64,000 bases of DNA from Lewinellaceae bacterium (GCA_020636105.1 JACJYL010000001.1:2418001-2482000); one strand, 5' to 3'. Positions 17,322-26,347 are shown, counted from the stretch's first letter. Translations and numbers: made by a program. Notes: generated by a model not told the origin, from the sequence alone.

Positions 17322-20300
17322 TTAATTTTCTTTTATTGTTTTTTTTATTTGGTTTAGCTCAGGGTTTTGAGTGTCTAAAATATCTATAGATTCCAAAAAT
17401 TCTATTTCATTTAGTAGCACTTCTCTGTTTGGTTTATTTTCAGACCGTTGAAATCCATTATAAAATGAGGCTTTGAAATGAAATGAGTTTCTCTTTTTAT
17501 AATTTTCGTTTAAGGATATGCTCTGTATAATTTCCTTTGCTTCCGTATATTTTTTTTGAACTAATAAAGTCGAAACCAATCTGATTCTTAAATCTGTGTT
17601 ATTGCCACATAGTCTAACACCCCTTAGCAGTAACCCTTCTGCTTCATTCCTTCTTTGGGTAAGAATGCAATACCATGCAAGACTATTAATATAATTACAT
17701 AAGTCATTACCAACAAGGGAGGTTACTCTTGACCTTTCTGAAAAAAGTATTAACTTTTTATAATTTTGGATTATTTCAGTGAAATTCGACTTTCTTTTCA
17801 AGAAATTTTTTTTGTCATGTTCATTTAAGCTATTATACAATGAGTCTAATTTGTTTTCTTCGTTGATAATTTCTTCGTTTAAGGATTGAAAAAATCTAAG
17901 TAACATCGGTCCATTTGTCACATCCAGATATGCTTCAAATTGATTAATATTTGAAGCTTCCTCTAATAAAAATGCTTTACTGTGCATCATTACTTTATTA
18001 CTTCCATTGGAAATTTTTTTATAAAATTTTGATGCTATATCCCAGTTTCGATTTTGTTCATATTGGAGTGCTAAAATTTCATATTCTAAATCTGTCGAAG
18101 CTTCATCTTCATTAACAATTAACCCAGCAATAAAAAAATCGTAAGCGTCAAACTCACAAATAGAATTATCTAAAAAGCTTTCTTTTGTAGATATCATATT
18201 AATACTTGCATAACTATTGGTAAGAATAAATTCCCCATAAGGATGTAAAGCTAAGTTTGATATTCCAGATGGATATTCTTTATTCCAAATTTCGTTTCCA
18301 TTATTATTCCAGCACCTTAAATAGTAATCTCCTCCCGTTGAATAAATCAAGTCTTCTCCCTGTGAAACATCAATATCAGAAATAACGCCTTTGTGTCCTT
18401 TAAAGGTCTTTAATAGTTTTCCTTCTAAATCAAATACTTTTATTGTTCCATCATCACTTCCAATTGCTACGTGATTGCTTTGTGGTAAAAATGTAGCACA
18501 ATTGATGTCGTATGGGTTGTAAATTGAGGTGATTTTTTTTCCAGTTTTGTAATTCCATACATCTATAGTTTTTGCCACAGTAGTGAATTGTCCTCCTATC
18601 AACAGTAAACTTTCATCTCTTGAAATTTCAAATATTGGTGAGTTAATGGGATAAGAATTCAAATGAATTTTTCTTTCGAGTATTCCTTCATCTAAATTGA
18701 TAAATACCGCCGCAGTGCCAGGATTACCTCTGATAGCTAAAAGTTGTTTAGTTTGAGGAATAAATCTTACACTTTCTATGTCCTCATAATCTGGCAACTT
18801 AAAAATAATTTCTTCACTTTTTACGTCCCATACTAAAATACAATTGTCATCTCCATCGAAAGTAACAGCAAGTAAACCTCCATCCTCTGAAAGAGAAATA
18901 CTTTTTACTCTGGCGTAATCATCATTTTGATTAAGAACTTTAAACTCTTTTGTCCACCCTTCCGATATGGATACTAATAAAACGACTAAGTCAGTAGTCT
19001 TTTGGGAATTCCATTGTGAATATTCTTTTTTTTCTTTACCCTCTTTAGTAGTAGTGAAATAAAAAAAATTTCCATTATTAGAAAAGTTCAAGTTGTTAGT
19101 CACTCCGTAATCCAAAATAAATATTTGAGGGTAGAAATCGTAGCCTTTCTCCCATAAAATAGCTTCATTATTTGATGAGACTGTCCATATATACTCTTCA
19201 TCATTTGACATTTTAGCAAAATTTATGGAATCTTCTTTTGGAATCGGCAGGTCGAACTTTTTTGCGGTTACATTAGCGTTATCAATTGAATAGGAATTGA
19301 AAACTAATTCTGGTGAATAAATCGTATCAATTAATTTAGATGTATAAGATTCTTTTTTGTTGAATTCTTCCCAAGGTAGAGAGTATGTAGCTGACCTTCT
19401 AAAATCTTTTATATCATTGAGTAAACTGTCCAAGTTAACTTTAAGTTTTAAGTTTATTAATGTATCATTTGGAAGAACTCCTCCTTCTCTGTCAGGAATT
19501 CTCCAATAAATTTTCTTTCCATCAGCAAATAAAGTGGAGAAAAATATATTTGAATCATGAAACTCTATTTCGCAAATCATCCCCTCTTGCTCAAAATTAA
19601 CAACTGATTTTTGAGTGGCTTTATCTATAATATTAATTTTTGAATAGAGTTTTGTAGAATATTCAGATAGATAATAGTTTACAACCGCAAACAAAGTTTT
19701 ATCTTTGGAAAAATCGACATCTGAAATTGGCAGGTTTTCATAATTGTATACTTTTAATGCACAGTAATAGTAATCAGAGTTATTGACTAATTGATTTTTT
19801 AATATGTTTCCAGCACCGATAGGGTTGTTAAATTCAATTTCATCTATCGTTTTCAACTCTTTGTTGGGAAGCACCCAAAATTTCGCTGTTTTGTCTGCAC
19901 CTCCTGTTAAGATATATTTGCCATCTTTTGACATTACGGCATCGTAAATATATGCTTCTTGACCTAATGCATTAGTTACAATTCTTTTATGTCCTAACAG
20001 CCGAGATATTTCAAATTTATCAATCCCATTTGTTACATGTTGGAATTGAGGATTGTTTATTAAATAACCATTAGGGTCAATAAAAGATGTTGTATAAAAA
20101 TGAGATGTTTTACTATCGATTACTTCATCGCTTATTTTTTTGCCATCAAAAGACCAGCGTATTTTTCTCGTCTTGTAATTTCCGTCTATGACATAAGTGT
20201 CAATGGAATTATTGTCATTTGAGAAATCTATATCATAAATATTTTCAATGTGCTGAAAAGTTGAAACCAATTCACCTTCTAAATTCCAGATGTTAGTTTT

Positions 20301-20885
20301 CCTGTCCATGCTTGCCGTTACCAAATATTGTGAATCATCAGATATATCAACAGCCCTTACTGGAAAACTATGTCCGCCGAGTGATAACTTATAAAATAAA
20401 TTTTCTTGAGCATATATCTGTTTAAACATATCATGGGCTGATTCATCATCTGGATTTTTATTCAAGTTATATTCCGCAACTCTTATTGCAAGAGTTGGAT
20501 TAGTGGCTGTTAATTCTAATGCCAAAGCAGAGTTTAAAGCGGAAATTGCTGTTTTTTTTGTTTCTTTTTCGGCTTTTATCGCATTATCCTTTTCATTTTT
20601 TGCCTGTATTTCAGCCTTTGTTGCTCTGTCCTTTTCAGCGGTTATCAATTTAAATGTCTTGGTAATCAAGGCATCAATTTCTTCCTTCTTCTCAATTGGA
20701 CAAATTCCCTGGGCATAAAGCAATAAATTAATCGCTTTTTCATAGTCTCGATTAGAGGAGTTAGGGTTAATTTTTTCCTTTGCTTCCTTTATTACTTCAT
20801 TGCACTGAGAATGCAAGGAGATACTCCAAGTAGAAGTAAATAAAACTAACATCAAGTTAAATATATTTAGTTGTATTTTTTTCAT
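17322..20885 (-). CDS. Exported WD40-repeat protein of the TIR cluster
   Basis: 1187 residues. A signal peptide (MKKIQLNIFNLMLVLFTSTW...LHSQ) is followed by a charged coiled coil (~70-125: KAEIQAKNEKDNAIKAEKET) and a long WD40-type beta-propeller region (~160-900; e.g. GGHSFPVRAVDISDDSQYLV, TASMDRKTNIWNLEG, GHKGVISDIDVSQGEDLIYS, LRCWNNNG). The C-terminal ~280 residues are helical, TPR-like. It begins 7 bp after the TIR gene, in one operon. In related architectures TIR, helical linker and WD40 occur as one polypeptide; here the parts are separate genes. Sensor role inferred. Confidence 0.85.
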   Translation of the reverse strand: MKKIQLNIFNLMLVLFTSTWSISLHSQCNEVIKEAKEKINPNSSNRDYEKAINLLLYAQGICPIEKKEEIDALITKTFKLITAEKDRATKAEIQAKNEKDNAIKAEKETKKTAISALNSALALELTATNPTLAIRVAEYNLNKNPDDESAHDMFKQIYAQENLFYKLSLGGHSFPVRAVDISDDSQYLVTASMDRKTNIWNLEGELVSTFQHIENIYDIDFSNDNNSIDTYVIDGNYKTRKIRWSFDGKKISDEVIDSKTSHFYTTSFIDPNGYLINNPQFQHVTNGIDKFEISRLLGHKRIVTNALGQEAYIYDAVMSKDGKYILTGGADKTAKFWVLPNKELKTIDEIEFNNPIGAGNILKNQLVNNSDYYYCALKVYNYENLPISDVDFSKDKTLFAVVNYYLSEYSTKLYSKINIIDKATQKSVVNFEQEGMICEIEFHDSNIFFSTLFADGKKIYWRIPDREGGVLPNDTLINLKLKVNLDSLLNDIKDFRRSATYSLPWEEFNKKESYTSKLIDTIYSPELVFNSYSIDNANVTAKKFDLPIPKEDSINFAKMSNDEEYIWTVSSNNEAILWEKGYDFYPQIFILDYGVTNNLNFSNNGNFFYFTTTKEGKEKKEYSQWNSQKTTDLVVLLVSISEGWTKEFKVLNQNDDYARVKSISLSEDGGLLAVTFDGDDNCILVWDVKSEEIIFKLPDYEDIESVRFIPQTKQLLAIRGNPGTAAVFINLDEGILERKIHLNSYPINSPIFEISRDESLLLIGGQFTTVAKTIDVWNYKTGKKITSIYNPYDINCATFLPQSNHVAIGSDDGTIKVFDLEGKLLKTFKGHKGVISDIDVSQGEDLIYSTGGDYYLRCWNNNGNEIWNKEYPSGISNLALHPYGEFILTNSYASINMISTKESFLDNSICEFDAYDFFIAGLIVNEDEASTDLEYEILALQYEQNRNWDIASKFYKKISNGSNKVMMHSKAFLLEEASNINQFEAYLDVTNGPMLLRFFQSLNEEIINEENKLDSLYNSLNEHDKKNFLKRKSNFTEIIQNYKKLILFSERSRVTSLVGNDLCNYINSLAWYCILTQRRNEAEGLLLRGVRLCGNNTDLRIRLVSTLLVQKKYTEAKEIIQSISLNENYKKRNSFHFKASFYNGFQRSENKPNREVLLNEIEFLESIDILDTQNPELNQIKKTIKEN

Positions 20886-20892
20886 AGAACTT

Positions 20893-21759
20893 TTATTTCA
20901 AAGATTTAATCTTAGAAGATATTATTTCAATTTCATTTAAAAGTGAATCGGCTTCATTAAAGTAAAGAATAGTATCCTGTAATCTTCCTGCACGTTTAGC
21001 GAGTTCATTAAGCCCTAATGCTTTTTCCCTATCTCTGGTAAGTACTTCGATTTGGTTTTTATAAGATTCTAATAATGCTTTTTCAGCCCTCTTTCTTTGT
21101 TCTTTTTCAGCTTGGGCGTTGACATTTGATAACCATGCAAGACCAATGACACCAGTAAGTAGAACAAGGAGTACTACAATTGCACTATTTTTCAGTTGTA
21201 TTACTTTCTTGTGTTCTTTTAAGTCTTCCCCTACCAGTTCTGCGATTGTCTTTTTGTGTATAGGGGCTGCTAATTTTACTGCTTCTTTTTTAAAAATAGG
21301 ATTTGATAAAGAGAGGTCTTCTTCTGTTTTAGCTGACCTGAAATCAGCATAAAGCGGTTCCATCCTAAATTTGCCCTTTAAAATTTCAGGTATAGCATTA
21401 GAATTCTCCCAATCGAAATCATTTTTTTCATCATTCCATATTATAGTACCTTCTGTCAGTGCAATTAAAATTGTGTCGATAGATTTATTTTGCAGCCAAA
21501 ATACCAGTTCTTTTTTTACCCATTTAGATTTTGCGGCAGTCGGTGAAGCTAATAAAATTAAATGGTCAGAGTTGGTAAGAGAATTTTCGATTACTTCCCA
21601 AAGATGTGGAGTAGCTGAAAGGTCTGTTTCATCTCTAAATGCTTTAAGTGCGCTTATCCTAAATAGAGGTTTTGCAATCTTATGAAGAGCATTTTGTAGT
21701 GCTGGAGCTAATTTACCATCCGCAGCGTGCGAATATGATATGAATGCATCATACTTCAT
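20893..21759 (-). CDS. TIR-domain membrane protein
   Basis: 288 residues. Residues 1-165 form a TIR domain of the FISYSHA class: YDAFISYSHAADGKLAPALQ, LKAFRDETDLS, DHLILLASPTAAKSKWVKKE (a WxxxE motif with the putative catalytic Glu). A transmembrane helix (~195-215, SAIVVLLVLLTGVIGLAWLS) and a coiled coil (KEQRKRAEKALLESYKNQIE) follow. Bacterial TIR domains of this type often cleave NAD+ in anti-phage defence (family knowledge). The start codon overlaps the upstream gene by 11 bp, showing tight coupling. Confidence 0.9.
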   Translation of the reverse strand: MKYDAFISYSHAADGKLAPALQNALHKIAKPLFRISALKAFRDETDLSATPHLWEVIENSLTNSDHLILLASPTAAKSKWVKKELVFWLQNKSIDTILIALTEGTIIWNDEKNDFDWENSNAIPEILKGKFRMEPLYADFRSAKTEEDLSLSNPIFKKEAVKLAAPIHKKTIAELVGEDLKEHKKVIQLKNSAIVVLLVLLTGVIGLAWLSNVNAQAEKEQRKRAEKALLESYKNQIEVLTRDREKALGLNELAKRAGRLQDTILYFNEADSLLNEIEIISSKIKSLK

Positions 21760-22237
21760 TGTTTATATGTTCTAAATTTGTTAAATCTTCTACTTCAGCA
21801 ACATCAGCAAGCATCTGAGTATATTTCCTTAGCAATTTTTGTATTTCATTTAATTCCTCTCTAAATACCTTTCGATTTTCTTCATTACTAAATCCACTTT
21901 CTAAACTTATCTTGTGCCATTTTGCAGTAAATGGTCGAATCACTTGATTTAAGATTACAATCGCAATCTTGGCAAACTCAATGCATCCTGAACCATTTTT
22001 TTTGATAATTTCTCTCGTTAGGTTGAATAACGAATAAATACTTGTCAATGCAGACTTTTCATCACCATGTTCTGGTTCAAGATGTTGGGTTGTTATTCTT
22101 GTCAATAACTCTACATACATTTCCCAAGCTGCGTTTCTATCTGCATTGTTGAATTTTATCTCGGCAGACATGAATCCTGTATTGAAACTTAGTGTTTCCA
22201 ACTTCCATTTTTTTAACCAATCGTTGAGTGTAGGCAT
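21749..22237 (-). CDS. Helical partner protein of the TIR/WD40 cluster
   Basis: 162 residues, all-helical in appearance (NAAWEMYVELLTRITTQHLE; SLFNLTREIIKKNGSGCIEF; AIVILNQVIRPFTAKWHKIS; NRKVFREELNEIQKLLRKYT). No recognised domain. First gene of a three-gene operon whose end overlaps the TIR start, so it is probably a functional partner: a sensor, inhibitor or adaptor (inference). Confidence 0.75.
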   Translation of the reverse strand: MPTLNDWLKKWKLETLSFNTGFMSAEIKFNNADRNAAWEMYVELLTRITTQHLEPEHGDEKSALTSIYSLFNLTREIIKKNGSGCIEFAKIAIVILNQVIRPFTAKWHKISLESGFSNEENRKVFREELNEIQKLLRKYTQMLADVAEVEDLTNLEHINNEV

Positions 22238-22264
22238 TTTGTTTTTGTTTTATTTTATATTGCG

Positions 22265-22323
22265 AGGAACGGTTTGGCTATGCGCAGTGTCCCGAAGGGC
22301 ATTGCGTATAGGCGTTGTTGAAC
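22265..22323. repeat. attC-like palindrome 4
   Basis: GGAACGGTTTGGCTATGCGC pairs with GCGTATAGGCGTTGTT around a CCCGAAGGG apex. AACG/CGTT edges, one arm longer by four unpaired bases (GTTT), ~55 bp long: all features of a small integron attC. It lies directly upstream of the TIR operon's first gene. Confidence 0.6.
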
Positions 22324-22479
22324 AAAGCTCCTACGGAGCAACTAATCCCTCCCCACTTGCTTTGCACCGATTAAATTACTATTTTCTTTTCATTGTTTCA
22401 CTAAAGTAATCAATTATGATTGTTAAAAAAAACCTGAAAGCCCACGGGCGTAACTGAATTTGATGACGCGCTCCAGCGC

Positions 22480-23082
22480 ATGGATAACCATATGGCTCTT
22501 GCCAATAATGCCTGGGCTACCCGGCAAAATTACCTTCGTGGTCTTCGTGATTTAATGCTGCACCTGGACAAACGACCAGAAGACTGCTCTGCCGATGAGA
22601 TTAAAGCCTACCTCGTTTTTGCATGGGATCACCAACAGCTCAGTTCTTCTTCTGTCAATCTTCGCGTATGCGGTGTCAAGTATTATTGCCGGGAAGTCAT
22701 TCGCCGACTGGACCTGGTAGTGAAAATTCCCAACCCGCGCCTCCAAAAGTATTTTACCGAGGTCCTGACTTTTCAGGAAGTGGAGCGACTTTTTGGCGCC
22801 TGCCGCGATATGCGCCAACTACTGGTCCTTCAACTTATCTACGAGACCGGTATTCGTACCCGGGAGCTGGTCAGGCTTCGCGTAAGCGACTTCGACAAAA
22901 ACCTGCGTATCATCACCATCCGTAATAGTAAAGGTCGCAAAACCAGGACTGTTCCTTATGGTGATCAGTTGCGGAATACCTTGCGTCAATACTGCATCGT
23001 TCGAGGTAGTGTTCCCACAAACACAATCATTGAAAAAAGTATTCAAAGCTTTTTTCCTCAAACAAATGCGATTGGCACTTGA
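22480..23082 (+). pseudogene. Tyrosine recombinase, truncated
   Basis: 200 codons are open. Residues 1-85 are the core-binding domain (TRQNYLRGLRDLMLHLDKRP; LSSSSVNLRVCGVKYYCREV) and ~100-190 the start of the catalytic domain, with the Arg of TGIRTREL and the Lys of SKGRKTRTV. The frame then leaves homology at the deletion joint and stops. IS91-type elements with a companion integrase are common in Bacteroidota. Confidence 0.8.
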
Positions 23083-23446
23083 GCAGGGCCTTTTAATATT
23101 ACCCCCTGACTTTCCTTCCAAGCCTGCCCGCTATCATCCCTGGAAAGAAAACCTTTATGCTAAGGATTGGGTGGTACACACCAAAAAGCCTTTTGCCGGA
23201 GTTCAACATGTGGTTAAATACCTCGCCCGGTATTCTCATCGCGTAGCCATCACCAATCACAGGATCAAACAAATCGATCAGCAATCTGTCCAATTCGACT
23301 ACAAAGACTATGCTGATAAGGGCCGAACGAAAAAACCTGGCCAAACAACGACTCTTCAGTCATCAAACGGATCAGTGTCCATGTTGCAAAAAAGGAAAAA
23401 TGATCCTCGTTTATACTTTTACTGCAAACAAAGATCCGCCAGTTAA
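23035..23446 (+). pseudogene. IS91-family transposase, internal fragment
   Basis: About 135 codons in the frame that reads VFKAFFLKQMRLALEQGLLI through KYLARYSHRVAITNHRIKQI to FDYKDYADKGR, the conserved middle-to-late part of IS91 transposases. The N-terminal zinc-binding part and the distal C-terminus are absent or scrambled. Confidence 0.75.
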
Positions 23447-23522
23447 TCTTCCCTGTTTTGCAAGAATAACCTGATATCTCTTTGGCAGCTTAGGCTATCC
23501 TGGCATCTTTATGTCAGAAACA

Positions 23523-23753
23523 AAAAATCACTATATTTTATCAATAATTAGCTGTTTCAAAACACGCTTTTTACTCAAAATCACCTCAGGAAAACAGCTT
23601 CTATATCTCGCCTTATTTCCAAAAATACTTCGAGTGTATTCCTGCCTTGAATCGAAAACCCATAAAGGATTTTTCTTTCACTTCCGGCTACGCTTCGTTC
23701 AACAAAGTCCGAATAGTCGGTTGCACCAGACTATTCAGCCTTTAATATTGGTG
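23523..23753. repeat. Mobile-remnant end repeat, copy C
   Basis: A 230-bp block nearly identical to 16195-16429, ending CAGCCTTTAATATT. It lacks the ~15 bases TCTGAAGACAGGTCC present in copies A and B. It follows the IS91-type remnant directly, so it is probably that element's terminal region. Confidence 0.85.
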
Positions 23754-23765
23754 GCAGCTTTCTTT

Positions 23766-24350
23766 TTAATTTATCTTCTTCATGTATTTATCCACGAATT
23801 CTGAATTAAATCTGAGAAACTGAAAATAATTATCCGCCAATTCATTTAATCTCTCGTTATTCAATGGAATATGTTCATATCCAAATTTACTTCTTAATTT
23901 CTTTACGAATTGAATGTCTGCTTCGTTTTGATAATCTTCCTCCATGTTTTCCTTAGAATAGAAATCAATTGCCCATTCATTATCATAGCACAATTGCTCG
24001 ATTGGAAACCAACCGTTGAAATATCCGATTGAAAGGAATTCATTTAAGTTTTCGCCGATTATCCAGTTATAATCTCTCATCGAATATCCAAAATTCATTG
24101 GAACTGTCATTACAACTGGTTGTATTTTTTCTGATATTTCCAAAATACTATAATGAACCCCATCCCCTCCTGTTGTTGCAAAAACTTCGGTATTTATTGG
24201 CGAACTATCGTATCTGAATGTTTTGTCATTTATTGGAATAATTCCCGCATAATCAAAGTAGAGCCTTGGAAACTCATTCTTTGAATCAGTTGCCAATTCT
24301 TCGACAACTTTTCTGAATTCTTCTAATTTGATTATTCGTTTGCCGTTCAT
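23766..24350 (-). CDS. Hypothetical protein, SUKH-like
   Basis: 194 residues, acidic. FATTGGDGVHYSILEI, VMTVPMNFGYSMRDYNWIIG and LNEFLSIGYFNGWFPIEQLC recall the order seen in SUKH/SMI1-KNR4-type immunity proteins, but the match is weak. No signal peptide. Stands alone between a mobile-remnant end and an attC-like palindrome. Confidence 0.6.
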   Translation of the reverse strand: MNGKRIIKLEEFRKVVEELATDSKNEFPRLYFDYAGIIPINDKTFRYDSSPINTEVFATTGGDGVHYSILEISEKIQPVVMTVPMNFGYSMRDYNWIIGENLNEFLSIGYFNGWFPIEQLCYDNEWAIDFYSKENMEEDYQNEADIQFVKKLRSKFGYEHIPLNNERLNELADNYFQFLRFNSEFVDKYMKKIN

Positions 24351-24372
24351 TCATTTTTCCTTAGTTGCCACC

Positions 24373-24442
24373 AACAGCCAAAGCTACCCGGCGTGCCTTG
24401 TGTTGCGCCTGCGGCAAGGCATGATCGGGGTAGCTTTTCGTT
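24373..24442. repeat. attC-like palindrome 5
   Basis: AACAGCCAAAGCTACC pairs with GGTAGCTTTTCGTT, and inside it GTGCCTTG pairs with CAAGGCAT around TGTTGCGCCTGCGG. The outer AAC/GTT edges and mismatched bases on one side are attC-like. The centre is shared with the palindrome at 12876-12952. Lies between two same-strand genes. Confidence 0.6.
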
Positions 24443-24445
24443 TTC

Positions 24446-24943
24446 TTATCTTTTTAAGCGTCCTTCATAGTTACAACCTACTTTGCCCAAATTATTCGAC
24501 CTTCTTCTTCCCCGCTTTTTTTCTTTTCGGAAATATTTTCTCATACTTCTTGCGTGTTTCTTTGTTGTAATGAAGATTGCCCCATTCATTGCTGAATTAC
24601 CATATAATAAAGTCGAAATAGAATCTCCAGGAGGATAAATTATTATCTTTTCAATTTGCCTGAGGCTATATTCATTCAATTCCTCTATTTGATATATGGT
24701 AGCATCCAAATTTATGAGCGGAGGGGGATGTTCAGGAAAACTGCTAAAACTGGGATAAAATCCTTTGTGGACAGTAGTGTCCTCCCATACATGCTTTTGG
24801 ACAACACTTTTTAACGAATCAAATCTATATTTCAATTCAAATTTTATTATGGAATCTACCTTGACGTATAAATCTGATTTTGAATTTTGTCCCCAAAGAA
24901 AGCTAGCATTCAGAATTAAAATAATTAAAAGTGCAAATTTCAT
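24446..24943 (-). CDS. Exported protein with TonB-plug-like motif
   Basis: 165 residues with a signal peptide (MKFALLIILILNASFLWGQN). The segment SLRQIEKIIIYPPGDSISTL, LYGNSAMNGAIFITTKK matches the end of TonB-receptor plug domains (IE-I-V---S---YG---NG-I-ITTK), here without the barrel. A very basic tail follows (KYFRKEKKRGRRRSNN). May bind or signal to an envelope partner; function unknown. Confidence 0.65.
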   Translation of the reverse strand: MKFALLIILILNASFLWGQNSKSDLYVKVDSIIKFELKYRFDSLKSVVQKHVWEDTTVHKGFYPSFSSFPEHPPPLINLDATIYQIEELNEYSLRQIEKIIIYPPGDSISTLLYGNSAMNGAIFITTKKHARSMRKYFRKEKKRGRRRSNNLGKVGCNYEGRLKR

Positions 24944-24993
24944 TTTTGATTTGGGTTAAGTTCTAAGCCTTGTTGATTTCTAGTTAATGAAAC

Positions 24994-25060
24994 ACAACGG
25001 GCTCGTATATGTGGCGTGGCGAGCTTTTGCTCGACATGAGCACATATACATTGTTAGCCT
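24994..25060. repeat. attC-like palindrome 6
   Basis: ACAACGGGCTCGTATATGTG pairs with GCACATATACATTGTTAGCC; a second hairpin GAGC-TTTT-GCTC forms the centre. AAC/GTT edges are present. It lies just upstream of the 24446-24943 gene and after the 25068 gene's stop, again between cassette-sized genes. Confidence 0.6.
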
Positions 25061-25067
25061 TTCGTTT

Positions 25068-26102
25068 TTATTCATTATCTATTTTAGCAAATTGTATTTG
25101 ACTATCATTAATGATGATTTCCAGTCCTGCAACGCTATCTTTCTCAAAATCAAAGTTAAATTGAATGGTAGGTGTCTGAGAAAAGAATGTATCTATTGAA
25201 AAGGGAATCAATTTCAATTTTCCAGTAGGCAAGTTGACATAAAGTTGCTCATCGTCTAAAAATATATTCAAATGAACAGGGATGCTGTCTGCGTTTGCTT
25301 GATAATTTCCAATGAATTTTTGTAAATAATCTTCATTAATAGGTGGATTTTTACTTTTTAAAAACATAAGAACAACATTGACATCCGCTAACAACTCTTT
25401 TTGCCAGATTAACCTATTTGCCTCGGTTCTTGTTTTCCACTTAAGACTGGAAAGAAACGAAGCCTTATTATACAGTTTTTGAATGGCAATTTGTTTTTCT
25501 TCTTCGGTAGGTCTATAAGTAGATTCTAAATTTTGTCGATTCCCTTCAAACTCTAATATATGTGAAAAGTCAATAATACTTTCAGACATCATCAATAAAA
25601 AATTTTCCGACAATGTTCCATCTTCAAAACCTAATTTAAATCTTGATGAAAATTCCGAAAGGCTATTTATCAAATCCTTATTTTGTAGGATGGACATATT
25701 TCCTGCACCAATCATGGCATCATAAGTACTTAACACTATTTCAGCTCTATGGAATGAGAATCCACCGAGTGTCAGACATTGCAAAATAGAATCACTACTT
25801 ACGGAATAATCTTTATTTTCAATAATATTAATTAAGTCTTTAGAATGGTCTAAAACCGACTCTTGCATCATAATAGTTCTCTCCAACAAACCTTTTGTTT
25901 TCTCAAAATCATCTTCTAATCTTGATAATAAGATTTTCTCCTGAGCTCTTTCTTGGCGAATTTGATTTTTATTGTTGATATTCAAGGCAATCAATATTCC
26001 AATTATAACAAGTAATATCTCTCCAACTGCATAGAGTGTATACTTGGTAAATTTATTTTCAGTAAGTAGTTTTTGTCGAATTTTTCTAAAGAATTTTATC
26101 AT
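25068..26102 (-). CDS. DUF6090-family membrane protein
   Basis: 344 residues. The N-terminus has the hallmark MIKFFRKIRQKLLTENKFTK and a single transmembrane helix (TLYAVGEILLVIIGILIALN), followed by INNKNQIRQERAQEK and a mostly helical, soluble domain. This layout defines the DUF6090 family, common and uncharacterised in Bacteroidota. The stump at 5035-5109 belongs to the same family. Confidence 0.9.
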   Translation of the reverse strand: MIKFFRKIRQKLLTENKFTKYTLYAVGEILLVIIGILIALNINNKNQIRQERAQEKILLSRLEDDFEKTKGLLERTIMMQESVLDHSKDLINIIENKDYSVSSDSILQCLTLGGFSFHRAEIVLSTYDAMIGAGNMSILQNKDLINSLSEFSSRFKLGFEDGTLSENFLLMMSESIIDFSHILEFEGNRQNLESTYRPTEEEKQIAIQKLYNKASFLSSLKWKTRTEANRLIWQKELLADVNVVLMFLKSKNPPINEDYLQKFIGNYQANADSIPVHLNIFLDDEQLYVNLPTGKLKLIPFSIDTFFSQTPTIQFNFDFEKDSVAGLEIIINDSQIQFAKIDNE

Positions 26103-26130
26103 TGACCTTATCTTTTCTTTAATGAAGGCT

Positions 26131-26347
26131 AACTAAGCTATATCCCTACTCCCCCCAAAAATACAATAAAAACATCCAGGAAACAAATACAACCAAAAAC
26201 CACGGCCTCAACGCATCATAATCAATTGAAAACAAGTCCATTGCATTGCAACACGATCTTCCAATATCCGGCTACAAACGGCTACAAACGACAGTAAACG
26301 GCTACCATACGACTAATTATGCCCAACCCCCTATATTTGTAAAATCG
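26131..26347. repeat. 217-bp direct repeat, copy 2
   Basis: Partner of 341-557, same orientation. It begins right after the GGCTAAC sequence behind the DUF6090 start and ends with TATATTTG (26332-26339) plus GTAAAATCG. The first plus-strand host gene starts 87 bp further on, so here the repeat plausibly carries that gene's promoter. Confidence 0.95.
26332..26339 (+). promoter_or_regulatory. Candidate Bacteroidota -7 promoter element
   Basis: TATATTTG fits TAnnTTTG. No clear TTG is seen at the -33 spacing, so it may be weak. It would give a ~85-nt leader to the 26434 gene. Confidence 0.35.

Larger units (their letters stand above)
22441..23452 (+). mobile_element. IS91-type remnant B (recombinase/transposase fusion)
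   Basis: Plus strand. From ~22450 the frame gives a tyrosine recombinase N-terminus (TEFDDALQRMDNHMALANNA) through the SAM-like domain, the first catalytic Arg (YETGIRTRELVRLRVSDF) and the conserved Lys region (IRNSKGRKTRTVPYG). At ~23035 it joins, in another frame, the second part of an IS91-type transposase (FFLKQMRLALEQG, NLYAKDWVVHTKKPFAGV, KYLARYSHRVAITNHRI, VQFDYKDYAD). Both genes are broken by this one internal deletion. The recombinase lacks the H-R-Y part. Non-functional. Confidence 0.85.

Noticed and set aside
22819..23121. 100-codon minus-strand frame in the IS91-type remnant
   Set aside because: Antisense of the recombinase/transposase remnant, whose plus-strand translation matches known families.
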